IMG/VR virus record: IMGVR_UViG_3300042544_000093
Coordinates: 1-33,607 of that record
DNA length: 33,607 nt
Reading direction: 5' to 3' (one strand)
Source: a virus
This document shows positions 21,615 to 31,235 of this stretch, in pieces. The notes under the pieces are model-generated. The model was not told where the DNA came from. It worked only from the letters and a program-made list of their open reading frames with translations, and searched no databases. A program made the position numbers and the translations under genes. Numbering within the stretch: the first letter of the stretch is position 1; each line of letters starts with the position of its first letter.

Positions 21615-24600
21615 ATGGCTAATTTCTGGGAAAACGACCCTGAAGTAAAAAGTGGGGATGCATCTAACTTTTGGGAAAACGACCCAGTCGTAGAAGAAAG
21701 AAAACGAGAAGAACCAAAAGAAGAACCCAAAGAAGCTACCGCTAGTGGGGAAGCGGTTAAAAGTTTTAAGCAGATGGGTTCTGCTTATCAGACTGCGCTT
21801 GGCACTTTTACAGGTGATCCCGAAGCCGCTGTGCGCGAGGGTATGAAGCGCCAGCAAGAGTACATTAAACAGTACGGACAAGCTCGTGGTCTAGAAGAGT
21901 TCACGAAAGCCTATGGCGAGAACGGTATCTTTGCTGCTGGTGCTGAAGCTTTGTCACAAATACCCACGGCATTGTCTGGTCAAGCTGCAAACCTAGCTAC
22001 TATTGTAGGCGGTGGTAGGCTTGGCGCGATGGTAGGCGCTCCTCTTGGTCCGGCTGGTGCTGCAGTAGGCGCTACGATTGGTGCAATCGGTACACAGATT
22101 ATTCCTTTCTACCAACAAAACCTTGAGGCGCAGTTGCGCGCGCAGGAAGAGCGTGGTGAGAAACCGGATCTAAACCGTGCTAAAGCTCTTGCGTACGCGG
22201 CGGTACAGTCTAGCGCCGAGATTGGTGGTACGGCATTAGCGTTCGGTAAGAATTTAATTGGCAAGATCATTGGGTCAAAGCCCGCTGCCGAAGCTACCGA
22301 GACGCTTGTTAAAGCAGCTAAACAGTCACTACTTGGCGCGGCGGGTAAAGGCGCGCTACGTGCAACCGGGGCAGAGATACCGGTAGAGATGGCACAAACT
22401 ATTCTCCAACGACACCAAGCCGGTGAGTCACTGACTGACGCCGATGCACTTGAAGATTATAAAAATACTGTCTACAGCACAGTGTTGGTAGCAGGTCCGC
22501 TTGGTGCTGGTGCAGGCCCAATCAACCGTATGCAAGCGCGCGGTAAGCTCGCGGAGCAAGAGCTACAGAAACAGTTACAACAAGAAACCGAAGAAGAAAT
22601 TAAGACAGAGACCACACAAGCCCCGCCTGTTGGCGAAGCTGATATTGAAAAACAAATTGCAGATATTGAAGCTGCTGGTACGACCCCGCCTGTTGATAAA
22701 GATGTAATTGTTAGTCAAGGAGATCAAAGTGCAACTGCTCAGACTGACGGTACAGGAGCTGGAGTTGGCACTACAGTTTCTGGACAGCCCGCAGGAGGAC
22801 CCGCCACAGGAGTTGTGGGAACTGACGGAACTGGAGTGGCTGTCACTGGAGATACTAGCCAACAGGCTCAAACTACAACAACTGAACAGCCCAGTGCAGT
22901 AGAAGCACTAGACTTTCAAGCTTGGTTAAACAAAAAGGGTATCCCACTTACAAGCATAACGTCCCAAGAACAATGGGATGCGTTACAGCAAGAGTGGAAT
23001 CAAGAAACTGGAAGCGGTAGCCAACAAGCTACACCTGCTGTCACTAAAACACCTAAAGTATCTAAGACAGAAAGTGAAATTACTAGTTTATTGCAACCCT
23101 TAACTAATGGCGGGATGAGTCCTGAACTATCATCGGTTGATGAACGCAAGCTAGTGCAAAAAATGGTAGCTAAAACAATAAATGATGGTTTAGCTGCTGG
23201 TAAAACCAACGAAGAAATTTTACAACAAATTAATAGAAGCACTAGAGATGCTTTAGGTTCTGGTGGTGTCTATGCAATTGATGGTTTTATTACAAATAAA
23301 CGGGATGAAATAAAGAAAAAAGTTACTACACCTGCTGTTACTACACCTGCACCAGTACAAGAAGCTGCTCCTGTTGTGGCTACACCCACCGCAGTTACTG
23401 CCCCCGCGCCAATTAAAACCGAAACCGAAACAGGTTTAGATGTTTTAGCTGAAAAGAAAATTGCTAAACCTATTAAGTATGTGGACAGGTATACACCAAC
23501 ACCTGAGCCATCGGCAAATAATTTTCTTAACCAGAATAGTACTTACGGCAAAGAGGCACCTCTTACTGTAGACCGTGGCGTTGATATGGCTGCGGCTGAC
23601 CAAGCTTTTGACCTGTTTGATTCTGCATACGGAAAAGTTCTTAACCGTCTGAGAGTCTTAACTAACGCAAAAAATAAACAAGAAGGTGTTGACGGTAAGT
23701 ATTCATTTGAGCGCCCGCTAGAGTTCATGACGGCAAATGAGCTAATTGATTTATACAAACAAAATTTTGGCGCGCGCAAAACATTCGACGAAGGCGGTAA
23801 GGCGCGACTTGATGCCGCCAAAAACCGTGCGGCGTTTGTAGAATCTTTAACGCCTGAACAACGCGCCAAATACGATGCCGCTTTAGAAAAGCTTTTAAAA
23901 CAAACTGTCATGGCAGAAGCCAGCGGGCGTCGTGAGGCTACCGAAAGTGACCAGCGCAAGCAAAAAGAAAAACAAGAAAAGCAGACAAAGAAACAGACAA
24001 AGAAAGCTGTTGCCGATGTTCAAGAGCAAGTAACTGAAGCAACCAAGACCGACGAACAGATTGCGGCGGAAGAACGTGCTGAAGCTGAAGCTTTCATAAA
24101 ACAACAAGAGACGGATAAAGATAAGTCGGACACCGCTGACGCCCTTAAATCTGAGGCGCAGGTAGAAACGGAAGCTAAAACGGAAGCGGTCAAAGAAACT
24201 AAAGAAGAAGAAAAGAAAGTTACAAAGCGCGACAAGCGACTTATGTCCGCCGTCAATGACTCTGGCGATATAAAGAGCGTACTTGAAGAGATTGCTGGTG
24301 GTGAAACCACAGCTGTGTCAGTAATTGCTGAAAAATTAGCCAGTGTCTTTAAGTACTTAAGCATTACTGACCCAACCGCTAAACGCATTCAATTTTCTGA
24401 AAATTTTTTAGCTACTGTTGGCGTCAAAGATGCTGATACTAGCGGCGCTGCTACCAGCGAGGAAAGAAAAACTACTAAAGTTAACAAAAAAGAAATTAAG
24501 AAAGCGCTTTTAACTAATGACGGTATGTTTATACCAGATGCTAACGTGATCTTGATTGCTGGTGCTGACGGTAAATATACTGGTAAGCGTGATCTAGGCG

Positions 24601-27600
24601 AAGTAGTTCTGCATGAAATAATGCACTATTACACAGACCATGTAATAGATAACCGCGCTGCTTATATAAATAGCCTAGACCCTGAATATCGTGCCGAAGC
24701 TACAGCCGCGCTCAATCGTCTTAGATTGAATTTTATTCGCGCAAAATCCGTGCTAGGCAAAGAATTTAATATACCAACCATCAAAGAATTTATTGCTGAA
24801 ACTTTTTCTAACTCAGAATTTCAGCAAGCTTTAAAGCGCCTTGATGCGGAAGGTAAGCAATACAAATCTGTAACTAAAGATAACATGTTCTTAAATTTTG
24901 TTAAGAACGTAATGTCTGCGCTTGGTATATACAGCACGAACGATATAAACGTTACGCTTAAAGAAACGCTAGAAGACGTCATGAATATTATTTCTACGCC
25001 GCAAGCTGGTATGCGTGGGCGTAGCGTTTCATACAGCACAGCGCCCAAAACGACAAACATGGGACCGTCTAAGCCCGCGAGCCTGTACGACGATGACTTA
25101 AGATATATGCCGGAGAAGTTTAAAACCGAAAGTCTGGTTACTAGAATAGCTAAGGCGGTCACGCCAGATTGGTTGGTTAAGAAGTTTCAGAACGATAAGC
25201 AGCTGTCTAAGAAATTGGAAAACCAATTAGGGCTGGCTGGCAAATTAAAAATGAGCGGGGAAGACCGTAACGACTCATACACCATTGTGTCGCTCGCTCG
25301 CGGTATCAGCAAAAACTTATACAACGAAAAAATTCTTCCGGGCGTGACAAAACTGGAAACAGCTTTTAACGAGCTATCCAAACTCACTAAGCTGTCAAAC
25401 GAAAAACTTGTTGCTTTGATTGACAAGGTATCTATTGCCAAGCACGAGCCTGAGCGTCGTATAGTTAAGTTCCTTAAGACCGCGCCTTTAAAGCCACAGA
25501 TGGCGGACGTTCGCCAAAACATTTTTAAGCTGCTTGACTCGAACACGTTAAGCCAAGCTCAAGCAGTACGGCTGCGTAAAAAGCTAGATGCAATCATGTT
25601 CCAAGTTGACCAGAACGGCAACCCAGTTATTGGGCCTGACGGTTATCCGGTTGTGAACACAAATAATGTTACGCCACTTGGCAACAGTCCAAGAGACTTT
25701 AAAACTACCGATGTTAGTCATGCAGACTACACCGTGGTGGATATGGACGGCGCGTCGGTTAAAAATATTAACGATGAGTACAACAACCACCCGCAAAAAG
25801 CCTTGATTGACCGCGTGTTAGCGGCACAGCAAGAAATCATAAACTCGTCTAAAGAGCTTAACCAGACAGCTAACTATGTTTCAGACCCAGTAAATAACCT
25901 GATAAATTTTTACGGATGGAAGAACTACGTGCCGATGAAGGCGCGCTTTGAAGCCGACGGAGATTTTGATCCCGCACACAGGGGTCGGGAAGAACAGGAA
26001 AACCAGTATTCGTTTGAAGGTATGGATAAGGTACCTGATAGCCCGCTCCTGTATGTTCTGTCCGATGGTGCGCGCGCGGCTTCGCGTGCTGGGCGTGAAG
26101 GCTATACGCTGTCAATTAAAAACAACGTGCTTCAAGGAAACATTCGGGGAGCTGTTCCCGGAGATGTTAAAAACATCCCATTTGATGCGCGGGATACAGA
26201 GTTAAAGAAATTTAAAAAAGCAAGTACCATCTTCCATTACAACAAAGATGGTTCGGTCGATGTGATTACGATCAAAGACCCAGCAGTGATTGATTCGTTG
26301 CGTCGTACATACAAGGACAGTAACCCCCTTGTTGATGCCATGAACATAGCAACTGGTTTCGTGGGTAAGATGCACACGCGGTACAACTACGCGTTTGCGC
26401 CAATGAACTTCGTGCGTGACGCACTGACCAACTCTTTTGTGTTGGGTGCTGACTTCGGTCCCGGCGCAGCTGCAGAAATGCTTGGTGCAATGGCGGCTAA
26501 AGTAGGCGCGCAAGGCGGCTTGTACAAGGCTATGAGAATAGCAAACATGTACGAGAACGGTGACGTTAAAGGCATGCGAGACTACGCATCCAAAGACGCC
26601 TTTGCCAAAACTATCGTAGAGTATCTCTTGAAGGGTGGCGCTACAGCATACACCTCTAGCATCGCGCTTAAAGATCAGCTGCAAGAACTTAACAAAGAAC
26701 TTGGGCGCGGCAAGATCATAAAGACACGCGATCAGCTTGAAAAGTTTGTTGATGTCTGGAACAACATGTTTGAATTTAGTAGCCGCGCCGCCGCTTACGG
26801 TGTGGTGAAAGACAGGTTTATGAGCCAAGGTATGTCCGATGCAGATGCTGCTCAGCGCGCTGTAGGGTATGTCAAGAACCTAGCTAACTTCGAACAGACA
26901 GGCGAGTATGGCAAGATGATGGGCGGCTTGTTCATGTTCTTCCGCCCCGCCGCAACGGGCGCTGTTCGTGCTATTGAAGCTGTAGTACCTGCATTCCCGG
27001 GGTCTTTGGCGCGCGCAGTAGCTGCCTTGCCAAAATCTATTAGGGATGACACGCAGGCTTTGGCTAGGTTTGAAAAAGCGTACGCGCAAAAGCAACAGAG
27101 CGCGCGCATCATGGTTACATCTCTCATGGGTCTTGGGATGATGATGTATTACATGTCGGCTATGATGTCGCCAGAAGATGAGCTTGGTCGCAACTCTGTA
27201 CACTCTGACAACATGAAGCAGTGGAGTCGTTACGCGCGCTTCCACATACCAAATGAAATATCCGAAAAGCTTGGTATGGGCAAAGACGTTGTATTCCAAA
27301 TGCCGTGGGGCTTTGGACTTGGCGCGTTCGCAGCTGCTGGGGCGCAGATAGCAGCAGCAGAGGCTGGTCGTGGGACTCTTCAAGAGGCGCTTAAAAACAT
27401 CTTTACCGACATCGCGCTCGATTCGTTCGTGCCGTTGCCGATATCTAAGATGGATGCCACAGACAACCCGATCAACTTTTTAATTGACTCAATTTCGCCA
27501 AGCATAGCGCGTCCGCTATTACAGTTCGCACTGAACAAAGACGGTCTGGGACGGGGCATATACAACGAGCCGTACCGCCGTATGGCAGATGCGTTTGGTG

Positions 27601-28148
27601 CCGGAGACCGTATCCCTGAAGCATATAAGGATGCCGCGCGCTATGTCTTTAACGAGATGGGTGTAGATGTAAACCCGAACTCACTCTACTTCCTGTCCAA
27701 CAGTTACTTTGACGGTGTAGGGCGTTTGCTTGAAACCGTTTACAGCGCGCTTGGACTTTCAGGTGAGAAGCCTGATAACATTAAACGCGACAGTTTGTTA
27801 TTCGGGTCGTTCTTTGGGTCTAAGGGTAACGTGGACAACCGCGAGTGGGGTGAGGTGCAGTCTCAGCTCATGAAGAAGCAAGCGAACTTGAATGGCGCTA
27901 AGACTGACCCAGAAGCGTACTTCAAGTACATGGAACGCAATCCGATGGACGAAGTGCTGGTTAAGTCATACCTAAAAGACGTCAACGGGTCGCTGAAGAA
28001 ACTGCAAACTGAAGCTAAACAGATCAGGATGATGCCCGGTCTGTCGCCCAAAGAACGTCAAGAAATGTTGGAGCCTAATCGCATGATGCAAAGTCTGATT
28101 AAGTCCAACCTAGTAGAGAAGTACAAGATGTACGGGATTAATCCTTAA
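21615..28148 (+). CDS. Giant polyvalent internal virion protein with HEIMH metallopeptidase signature and LPD38-type C-terminus
   Basis: 2177 residues. Residues 3-10 and 18-25 are a tandem motif ('NFWENDPEV', 'NFWENDPVV'). Residues about 118-165 are a Gly/Ala hydrophobic zipper ('GGGRLGAMVGAPLGPAGAAV'). Residues about 315-650 are low-complexity Thr/Gln/Pro-rich; about 770-880 are Lys/Glu coiled coil. 'GEVVLHEIMHYYTDHV' gives H-E-x-x-H at 1000-1004, a zinc metallopeptidase signature. Residues about 1563-2177 ('MNIATGFVGKMHTRYNYAFA', 'FVRDALTNSFVLGADFGPGA') match the large polyvalent protein-associated domain LPD38 from memory. Such giants are packaged in podovirus heads and ejected into the cell. 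I see no lytic transglycosylase motif. The stop overlaps the opposing gene's stop. Confidence 0.82.
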   Translation: MANFWENDPEVKSGDASNFWENDPVVEERKREEPKEEPKEATASGEAVKSFKQMGSAYQTALGTFTGDPEAAVREGMKRQQEYIKQYGQARGLEEFTKAYGENGIFAAGAEALSQIPTALSGQAANLATIVGGGRLGAMVGAPLGPAGAAVGATIGAIGTQIIPFYQQNLEAQLRAQEERGEKPDLNRAKALAYAAVQSSAEIGGTALAFGKNLIGKIIGSKPAAEATETLVKAAKQSLLGAAGKGALRATGAEIPVEMAQTILQRHQAGESLTDADALEDYKNTVYSTVLVAGPLGAGAGPINRMQARGKLAEQELQKQLQQETEEEIKTETTQAPPVGEADIEKQIADIEAAGTTPPVDKDVIVSQGDQSATAQTDGTGAGVGTTVSGQPAGGPATGVVGTDGTGVAVTGDTSQQAQTTTTEQPSAVEALDFQAWLNKKGIPLTSITSQEQWDALQQEWNQETGSGSQQATPAVTKTPKVSKTESEITSLLQPLTNGGMSPELSSVDERKLVQKMVAKTINDGLAAGKTNEEILQQINRSTRDALGSGGVYAIDGFITNKRDEIKKKVTTPAVTTPAPVQEAAPVVATPTAVTAPAPIKTETETGLDVLAEKKIAKPIKYVDRYTPTPEPSANNFLNQNSTYGKEAPLTVDRGVDMAAADQAFDLFDSAYGKVLNRLRVLTNAKNKQEGVDGKYSFERPLEFMTANELIDLYKQNFGARKTFDEGGKARLDAAKNRAAFVESLTPEQRAKYDAALEKLLKQTVMAEASGRREATESDQRKQKEKQEKQTKKQTKKAVADVQEQVTEATKTDEQIAAEERAEAEAFIKQQETDKDKSDTADALKSEAQVETEAKTEAVKETKEEEKKVTKRDKRLMSAVNDSGDIKSVLEEIAGGETTAVSVIAEKLASVFKYLSITDPTAKRIQFSENFLATVGVKDADTSGAATSEERKTTKVNKKEIKKALLTNDGMFIPDANVILIAGADGKYTGKRDLGEVVLHEIMHYYTDHVIDNRAAYINSLDPEYRAEATAALNRLRLNFIRAKSVLGKEFNIPTIKEFIAETFSNSEFQQALKRLDAEGKQYKSVTKDNMFLNFVKNVMSALGIYSTNDINVTLKETLEDVMNIISTPQAGMRGRSVSYSTAPKTTNMGPSKPASLYDDDLRYMPEKFKTESLVTRIAKAVTPDWLVKKFQNDKQLSKKLENQLGLAGKLKMSGEDRNDSYTIVSLARGISKNLYNEKILPGVTKLETAFNELSKLTKLSNEKLVALIDKVSIAKHEPERRIVKFLKTAPLKPQMADVRQNIFKLLDSNTLSQAQAVRLRKKLDAIMFQVDQNGNPVIGPDGYPVVNTNNVTPLGNSPRDFKTTDVSHADYTVVDMDGASVKNINDEYNNHPQKALIDRVLAAQQEIINSSKELNQTANYVSDPVNNLINFYGWKNYVPMKARFEADGDFDPAHRGREEQENQYSFEGMDKVPDSPLLYVLSDGARAASRAGREGYTLSIKNNVLQGNIRGAVPGDVKNIPFDARDTELKKFKKASTIFHYNKDGSVDVITIKDPAVIDSLRRTYKDSNPLVDAMNIATGFVGKMHTRYNYAFAPMNFVRDALTNSFVLGADFGPGAAAEMLGAMAAKVGAQGGLYKAMRIANMYENGDVKGMRDYASKDAFAKTIVEYLLKGGATAYTSSIALKDQLQELNKELGRGKIIKTRDQLEKFVDVWNNMFEFSSRAAAYGVVKDRFMSQGMSDADAAQRAVGYVKNLANFEQTGEYGKMMGGLFMFFRPAATGAVRAIEAVVPAFPGSLARAVAALPKSIRDDTQALARFEKAYAQKQQSARIMVTSLMGLGMMMYYMSAMMSPEDELGRNSVHSDNMKQWSRYARFHIPNEISEKLGMGKDVVFQMPWGFGLGAFAAAGAQIAAAEAGRGTLQEALKNIFTDIALDSFVPLPISKMDATDNPINFLIDSISPSIARPLLQFALNKDGLGRGIYNEPYRRMADAFGAGDRIPEAYKDAARYVFNEMGVDVNPNSLYFLSNSYFDGVGRLLETVYSALGLSGEKPDNIKRDSLLFGSFFGSKGNVDNREWGEVQSQLMKKQANLNGAKTDPEAYFKYMERNPMDEVLVKSYLKDVNGSLKKLQTEAKQIRMMPGLSPKERQEMLEPNRMMQSLIKSNLVEKYKMYGINP

Positions 28149-28351
28149 CCCACACGCCAAGCGCGCACACCGATGCAGTTGTCCTTAGAAGATGGGTAGG
28201 ACTTGATTCGGATGCCAGCGCGCTTGGAACAGCAATCTATGATGTAGATCATTTCAGCAGGACGTAGGGTAGGTATAAAGAAGCTGTCCCCTACGTCCAT
28301 GCCTTGAAATGGGAACACCCACTCCGGTTCAAGAATCTGATTCGGTGTCAT
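28145..28351 (-). CDS. Small conserved phage protein ('GDSFFIP' type)
   Basis: 68 residues from the ATG at 28351; an upstream in-frame ATG at 28411 lies well inside the primase-helicase gene and is less likely. It starts 23 bases inside that gene's end. Features are 'PFQGMDVGDSFFIP' followed by a helix 'AEMIYIIDCCSKRAGIRIKS' and a closing strand 'CIGVRAWRVG'. Small phage proteins with a 'VGDSFFVP' turn, a basic helix with adjacent cysteines and a final 'G.R.WRV' strand are familiar from replication regions and are uncharacterised; the fold looks like a compact alpha/beta nucleic-acid-binding type, but that is inference. Its stop overlaps the stop of the convergent giant gene by 4 bases. Confidence 0.7.
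   Translation of the reverse strand: MTPNQILEPEWVFPFQGMDVGDSFFIPTLRPAEMIYIIDCCSKRAGIRIKSYPSSKDNCIGVRAWRVG
28157..28227. repeat. 10-bp inverted repeat with 51-base spacer at the convergence point
   Basis: CCAAGCGCGC at 28157-28166 and its exact complement GCGCGCTTGG at 28218-28227 flank 51 bases within the small minus-strand gene, just beyond the giant gene's stop. The arms encode unrelated residues (in 'VRAWRV' and 'SKRAG'). It may form a stem that helps end or protect the plus-strand transcript, or may be chance. Confidence 0.5.
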
Positions 28352-31181
28352 TTGATAACCAATCTGTTGGCACTTGTGTCCTGAACCAATACAGGTAAGT
28401 CGGTGATGCACTGACCGCTGTCTTCCACCCTGTGGTCAGCCTACCTTTCTTGTCGTCAATCAACACGCCACGCGAACGCATATCATGTTCAAACTCACGG
28501 GTGCTTATCTGCCGCTCGGTAAGGTACTTCTTGATTTCTGACTTGGACACTTGCAACAGGCTTTCGTTTGTATCTATACGCGCTACGATGGAGTTGCGTG
28601 GTTCGAGAGCGACCTTACCGTCTTTAATAACCAGCGTCTTGCCCATGTTTGTGTTAACAAAGTCACCAAGCATAGACTCGTAGTCGGTGCGGTTAACCTT
28701 GATCACCTTGTCCCGAATCATAATCATTTCTAAGATGACCTGATCGTAGATGCGTTGTAGCGTAAGGTTTGTGATGTCTGCGTTGTTGGCAATTGTACCC
28801 GCCGTAAAAACTGCGGAGACTAAGTTCCTGTAGAACCGGTACGTGGAGTTGTCGCCAAAGTCCTTATCAAAGCGTTCACCCCACTGTGAAACGTTATCTA
28901 GCACGTAGCTCTCGCCAAGCTTAAAAACATTCTGTATGAAGTCAGGTCCGGCAAACCCAAAGTTGTTACGGAACCCATCAAATATATGCACACCAAGCCT
29001 AGCGCCGCCATCACCTTCTAGGAGCTTTGGCTTACGAACCAAGAACTCAACCATCCGTGCAGCTTCACCGTCGGGGTTAGCTTTTAGCTCTTCAAACTTG
29101 TTGTACATTCCGTTGTTGGTTGTGAAGATGCCGATGCCTGATGCACTCATCTCGTACTCGCGCTCAGCGTTAACCGACGCTTGCATCCTGATCTTGGCTT
29201 TACCGTGGGAGATAGCATGGGTTAACTGCGACGCAATGAGCGGTGTCATATTAGATGTTTCATCCACGCCGAACACTATGTTGTGCAGGCCCAGCAGTCT
29301 ACCTATCATGCCGTTGGGTGTTGCATCAAACACGCTAAGCTCTTTCGGGTTACCAAACGCGCTGAGTGCGCCGTACATAGCACCTGTCTTGGCGTTACCT
29401 GATTTGCCATGCAAGCTAAGCACCACGCCTGATGTAGATGTGTATCGCATGAGAGGAGAAGCAAAGCCACACAGGGCTGTGAATGCGTGAATCTCTAGCT
29501 CGGGTTTGTCCAAGTAACTCATAGACTCTTTCCACCGGCTGTACGTCCCTTGAGTTGTGAGATGTTTAGCTATGCCTTTGACAAACGGGGACGCCGCCGC
29601 TACTAAATCCTTGCCGTCACGGGTTAGTTCTCGTTTGCCAACGATGAAGCTGTTGTTGTCTTCCGTCCATCCCATCTGCATACGCATGACATCTGCGCGC
29701 TCGGTGTTCTCCAAGTACTGTCCCCACTTAATTATGTAATTCATCAACGCCTCTGTAGAATTCTGGTTAAAGAACGCGCCCTGACTGGTCAACGCTTTCT
29801 TAAATTCTTCCTTTGCATATGCAAGCTTCATCGGAAGTAAAAACTCTCGGTTACCATCTTTGGGCAACACTAAGCGCATGGTCAAGCATTCGCCATCAAC
29901 AGTACTAAACATACGCCGTGTAGGGTACAAGTCATGCGCTAACAAAACCACTGGGTCTTGCTCGTGCTTAACGCCCTTCTTGTCGATCACAGGGGCTGGT
30001 TGATACAAGATACCGCCGTTCACACCACGGTAGTATGGTCTTAGAAGGTCTGGAAATTCTTGAATCGCTTCGGGATCCTGCTCCTGCCGAATTGTGTCCT
30101 GCGGATTTGGTGATCTTGCAATTCGGATTTCTTTTCCAAGCTGGATGGGGGATGATATTTTTCCCTTATGGACGCATCCGCCACAGAGATCGGGTTTGTC
30201 TGAGTTTTCTTCGAACCAACTGCACCTGCGACACCCACTAAAAGAATGGGCAACTTTGTAGGTTTCTTCGGGATCATAGTTGTCGTAGTCTTCTGATATT
30301 TTATGTATGGCGGTATCGCCATCGTCGCACCTAACTGCGACCGTGAGTACTCCTGCCCATGTGTTACGGCTAACGGTGTTTGGGTTTGAAATCACATCTG
30401 CAATCTGTAGGCAACCGTCGCCCTCTAGACTACGCACCGCAATCTTCTCGAACGAATACTTGAAGTTGTCCAACCCAAGCATCTTGCGTTCTTCGTCACT
30501 AAGTCCCTTGCTTACCCGCGCGAGGATGTCGCTTGCTGACTCAAGTTCAGGCTCGCCTAGGAATTCTTTAAACGCATCAAACGAATAAGTATGAATTTCA
30601 TCACTGATGAATTCACAAAGCGCAGGCGGGTCCGGACGATAGTTCGTCGAACCTACTACACGCATGAATCGCGCCAAGTCAGCGGGCGTTGCCTCTTCAT
30701 CAAAGATCGGTAGTGTGTCACGGCAATACGTTTTAAATTTCTTAGCGTACGGCAAGAAGTCTATCGCAGGTATTTCGTCGTCAAAGATCCAGTAGGCATG
30801 TAGCCCAATACCTGAACTTATCCGTACGGGCGGTGGCAACTCCGAGTCATCTAAAAATTTATCTAGAGCGGCTACAGCCTCTTCTTTGGTAGCGTAGCCT
30901 TTGCCTTCTTCGGCTTTGTCTGCGCCTACATCAAAGTCGATAAAGAATGATTTGTGTGCCACGCACTCGGACGCGGCGCGCTTGTACTTTTCAAAAGTGC
31001 TTGGTGATATGTAGCAGTCGTGGTTACGGTTGTTGATCCCTTCTATCTTTCTGTGGAGTTCGTCGATTGTTTCTGCATAGTGATGGCGCATCTGCTTGCC
31101 TTTCGGCTGTGATCTATCCAATTCACCAAGACAGTAAACCCCCTGCTTAGGCAGTAACTTCTCATAAAATTGTTTTATCAT
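28329..31181 (-). CDS. Replicative primase-helicase: PrimPol-type primase + DUF927/SF3-like helicase
   Basis: 950 residues from ATG 31181. A GTG at 31217 would add 12 residues but lies inside a terminator-like hairpin, so I prefer the ATG; neither has a good ribosome binding site. The primase half shows the archaeo-eukaryotic primase motifs: 'FFIDFDVG' with the metal-binding D-x-D at 82/84, 'SSGIGLHAYWIF' (122-133) and 'ARFMRVVGSTNYRP' (170-183). A CxxC...CxxC zinc element follows ('GCRRCSWF', 'LCGGCVHKG', Cys 317, 320, 333, 336). The helicase half has Walker A 'LHGKSGNAKTG' (590-600) and Walker B 'NIVFGVDETSN' (634-644), as in DUF927 proteins. It should prime and unwind phage DNA. No polymerase gene is in view. 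Confidence 0.88.
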   Translation of the reverse strand: MIKQFYEKLLPKQGVYCLGELDRSQPKGKQMRHHYAETIDELHRKIEGINNRNHDCYISPSTFEKYKRAASECVAHKSFFIDFDVGADKAEEGKGYATKEEAVAALDKFLDDSELPPPVRISSGIGLHAYWIFDDEIPAIDFLPYAKKFKTYCRDTLPIFDEEATPADLARFMRVVGSTNYRPDPPALCEFISDEIHTYSFDAFKEFLGEPELESASDILARVSKGLSDEERKMLGLDNFKYSFEKIAVRSLEGDGCLQIADVISNPNTVSRNTWAGVLTVAVRCDDGDTAIHKISEDYDNYDPEETYKVAHSFSGCRRCSWFEENSDKPDLCGGCVHKGKISSPIQLGKEIRIARSPNPQDTIRQEQDPEAIQEFPDLLRPYYRGVNGGILYQPAPVIDKKGVKHEQDPVVLLAHDLYPTRRMFSTVDGECLTMRLVLPKDGNREFLLPMKLAYAKEEFKKALTSQGAFFNQNSTEALMNYIIKWGQYLENTERADVMRMQMGWTEDNNSFIVGKRELTRDGKDLVAAASPFVKGIAKHLTTQGTYSRWKESMSYLDKPELEIHAFTALCGFASPLMRYTSTSGVVLSLHGKSGNAKTGAMYGALSAFGNPKELSVFDATPNGMIGRLLGLHNIVFGVDETSNMTPLIASQLTHAISHGKAKIRMQASVNAEREYEMSASGIGIFTTNNGMYNKFEELKANPDGEAARMVEFLVRKPKLLEGDGGARLGVHIFDGFRNNFGFAGPDFIQNVFKLGESYVLDNVSQWGERFDKDFGDNSTYRFYRNLVSAVFTAGTIANNADITNLTLQRIYDQVILEMIMIRDKVIKVNRTDYESMLGDFVNTNMGKTLVIKDGKVALEPRNSIVARIDTNESLLQVSKSEIKKYLTERQISTREFEHDMRSRGVLIDDKKGRLTTGWKTAVSASPTYLYWFRTQVPTDWLSNDTESDS

Positions 31182-31197
31182 TTCTTGAGCGGAGTTT

Positions 31198-31222
31198 AAA
31201 AAAGCGTGATTGCTCACGCTTT
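31198..31222 (-). terminator. Intrinsic terminator or attenuator before the primase-helicase gene
   Basis: On the minus strand, AAAGCGTGA-GCAA-TCACGCTTT is a perfect 9-bp stem with a GCAA tetraloop, and the descending arm runs into TTTTTT (31203 down to 31198). This is a textbook rho-independent terminator between the regulator gene (stop at 31257) and the primase-helicase. It overlaps the alternative GTG start at 31217. Confidence 0.75.
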
Positions 31223-31235
31223 ACGTTGTCGGGTT

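Noticed and set aside
26202-26828. 208-codon open frame on the minus strand inside the giant gene
   Set aside because: It is fully antisense to a convincing domain, has a His/Cys-rich random-looking product and no ribosome binding site.
28936-29490. 184-codon plus-strand open frame opposite the primase-helicase
   Set aside because: Antisense to well-recognised helicase motifs; Ser/Pro/Leu-rich composition is the mirror of the real gene's codons.
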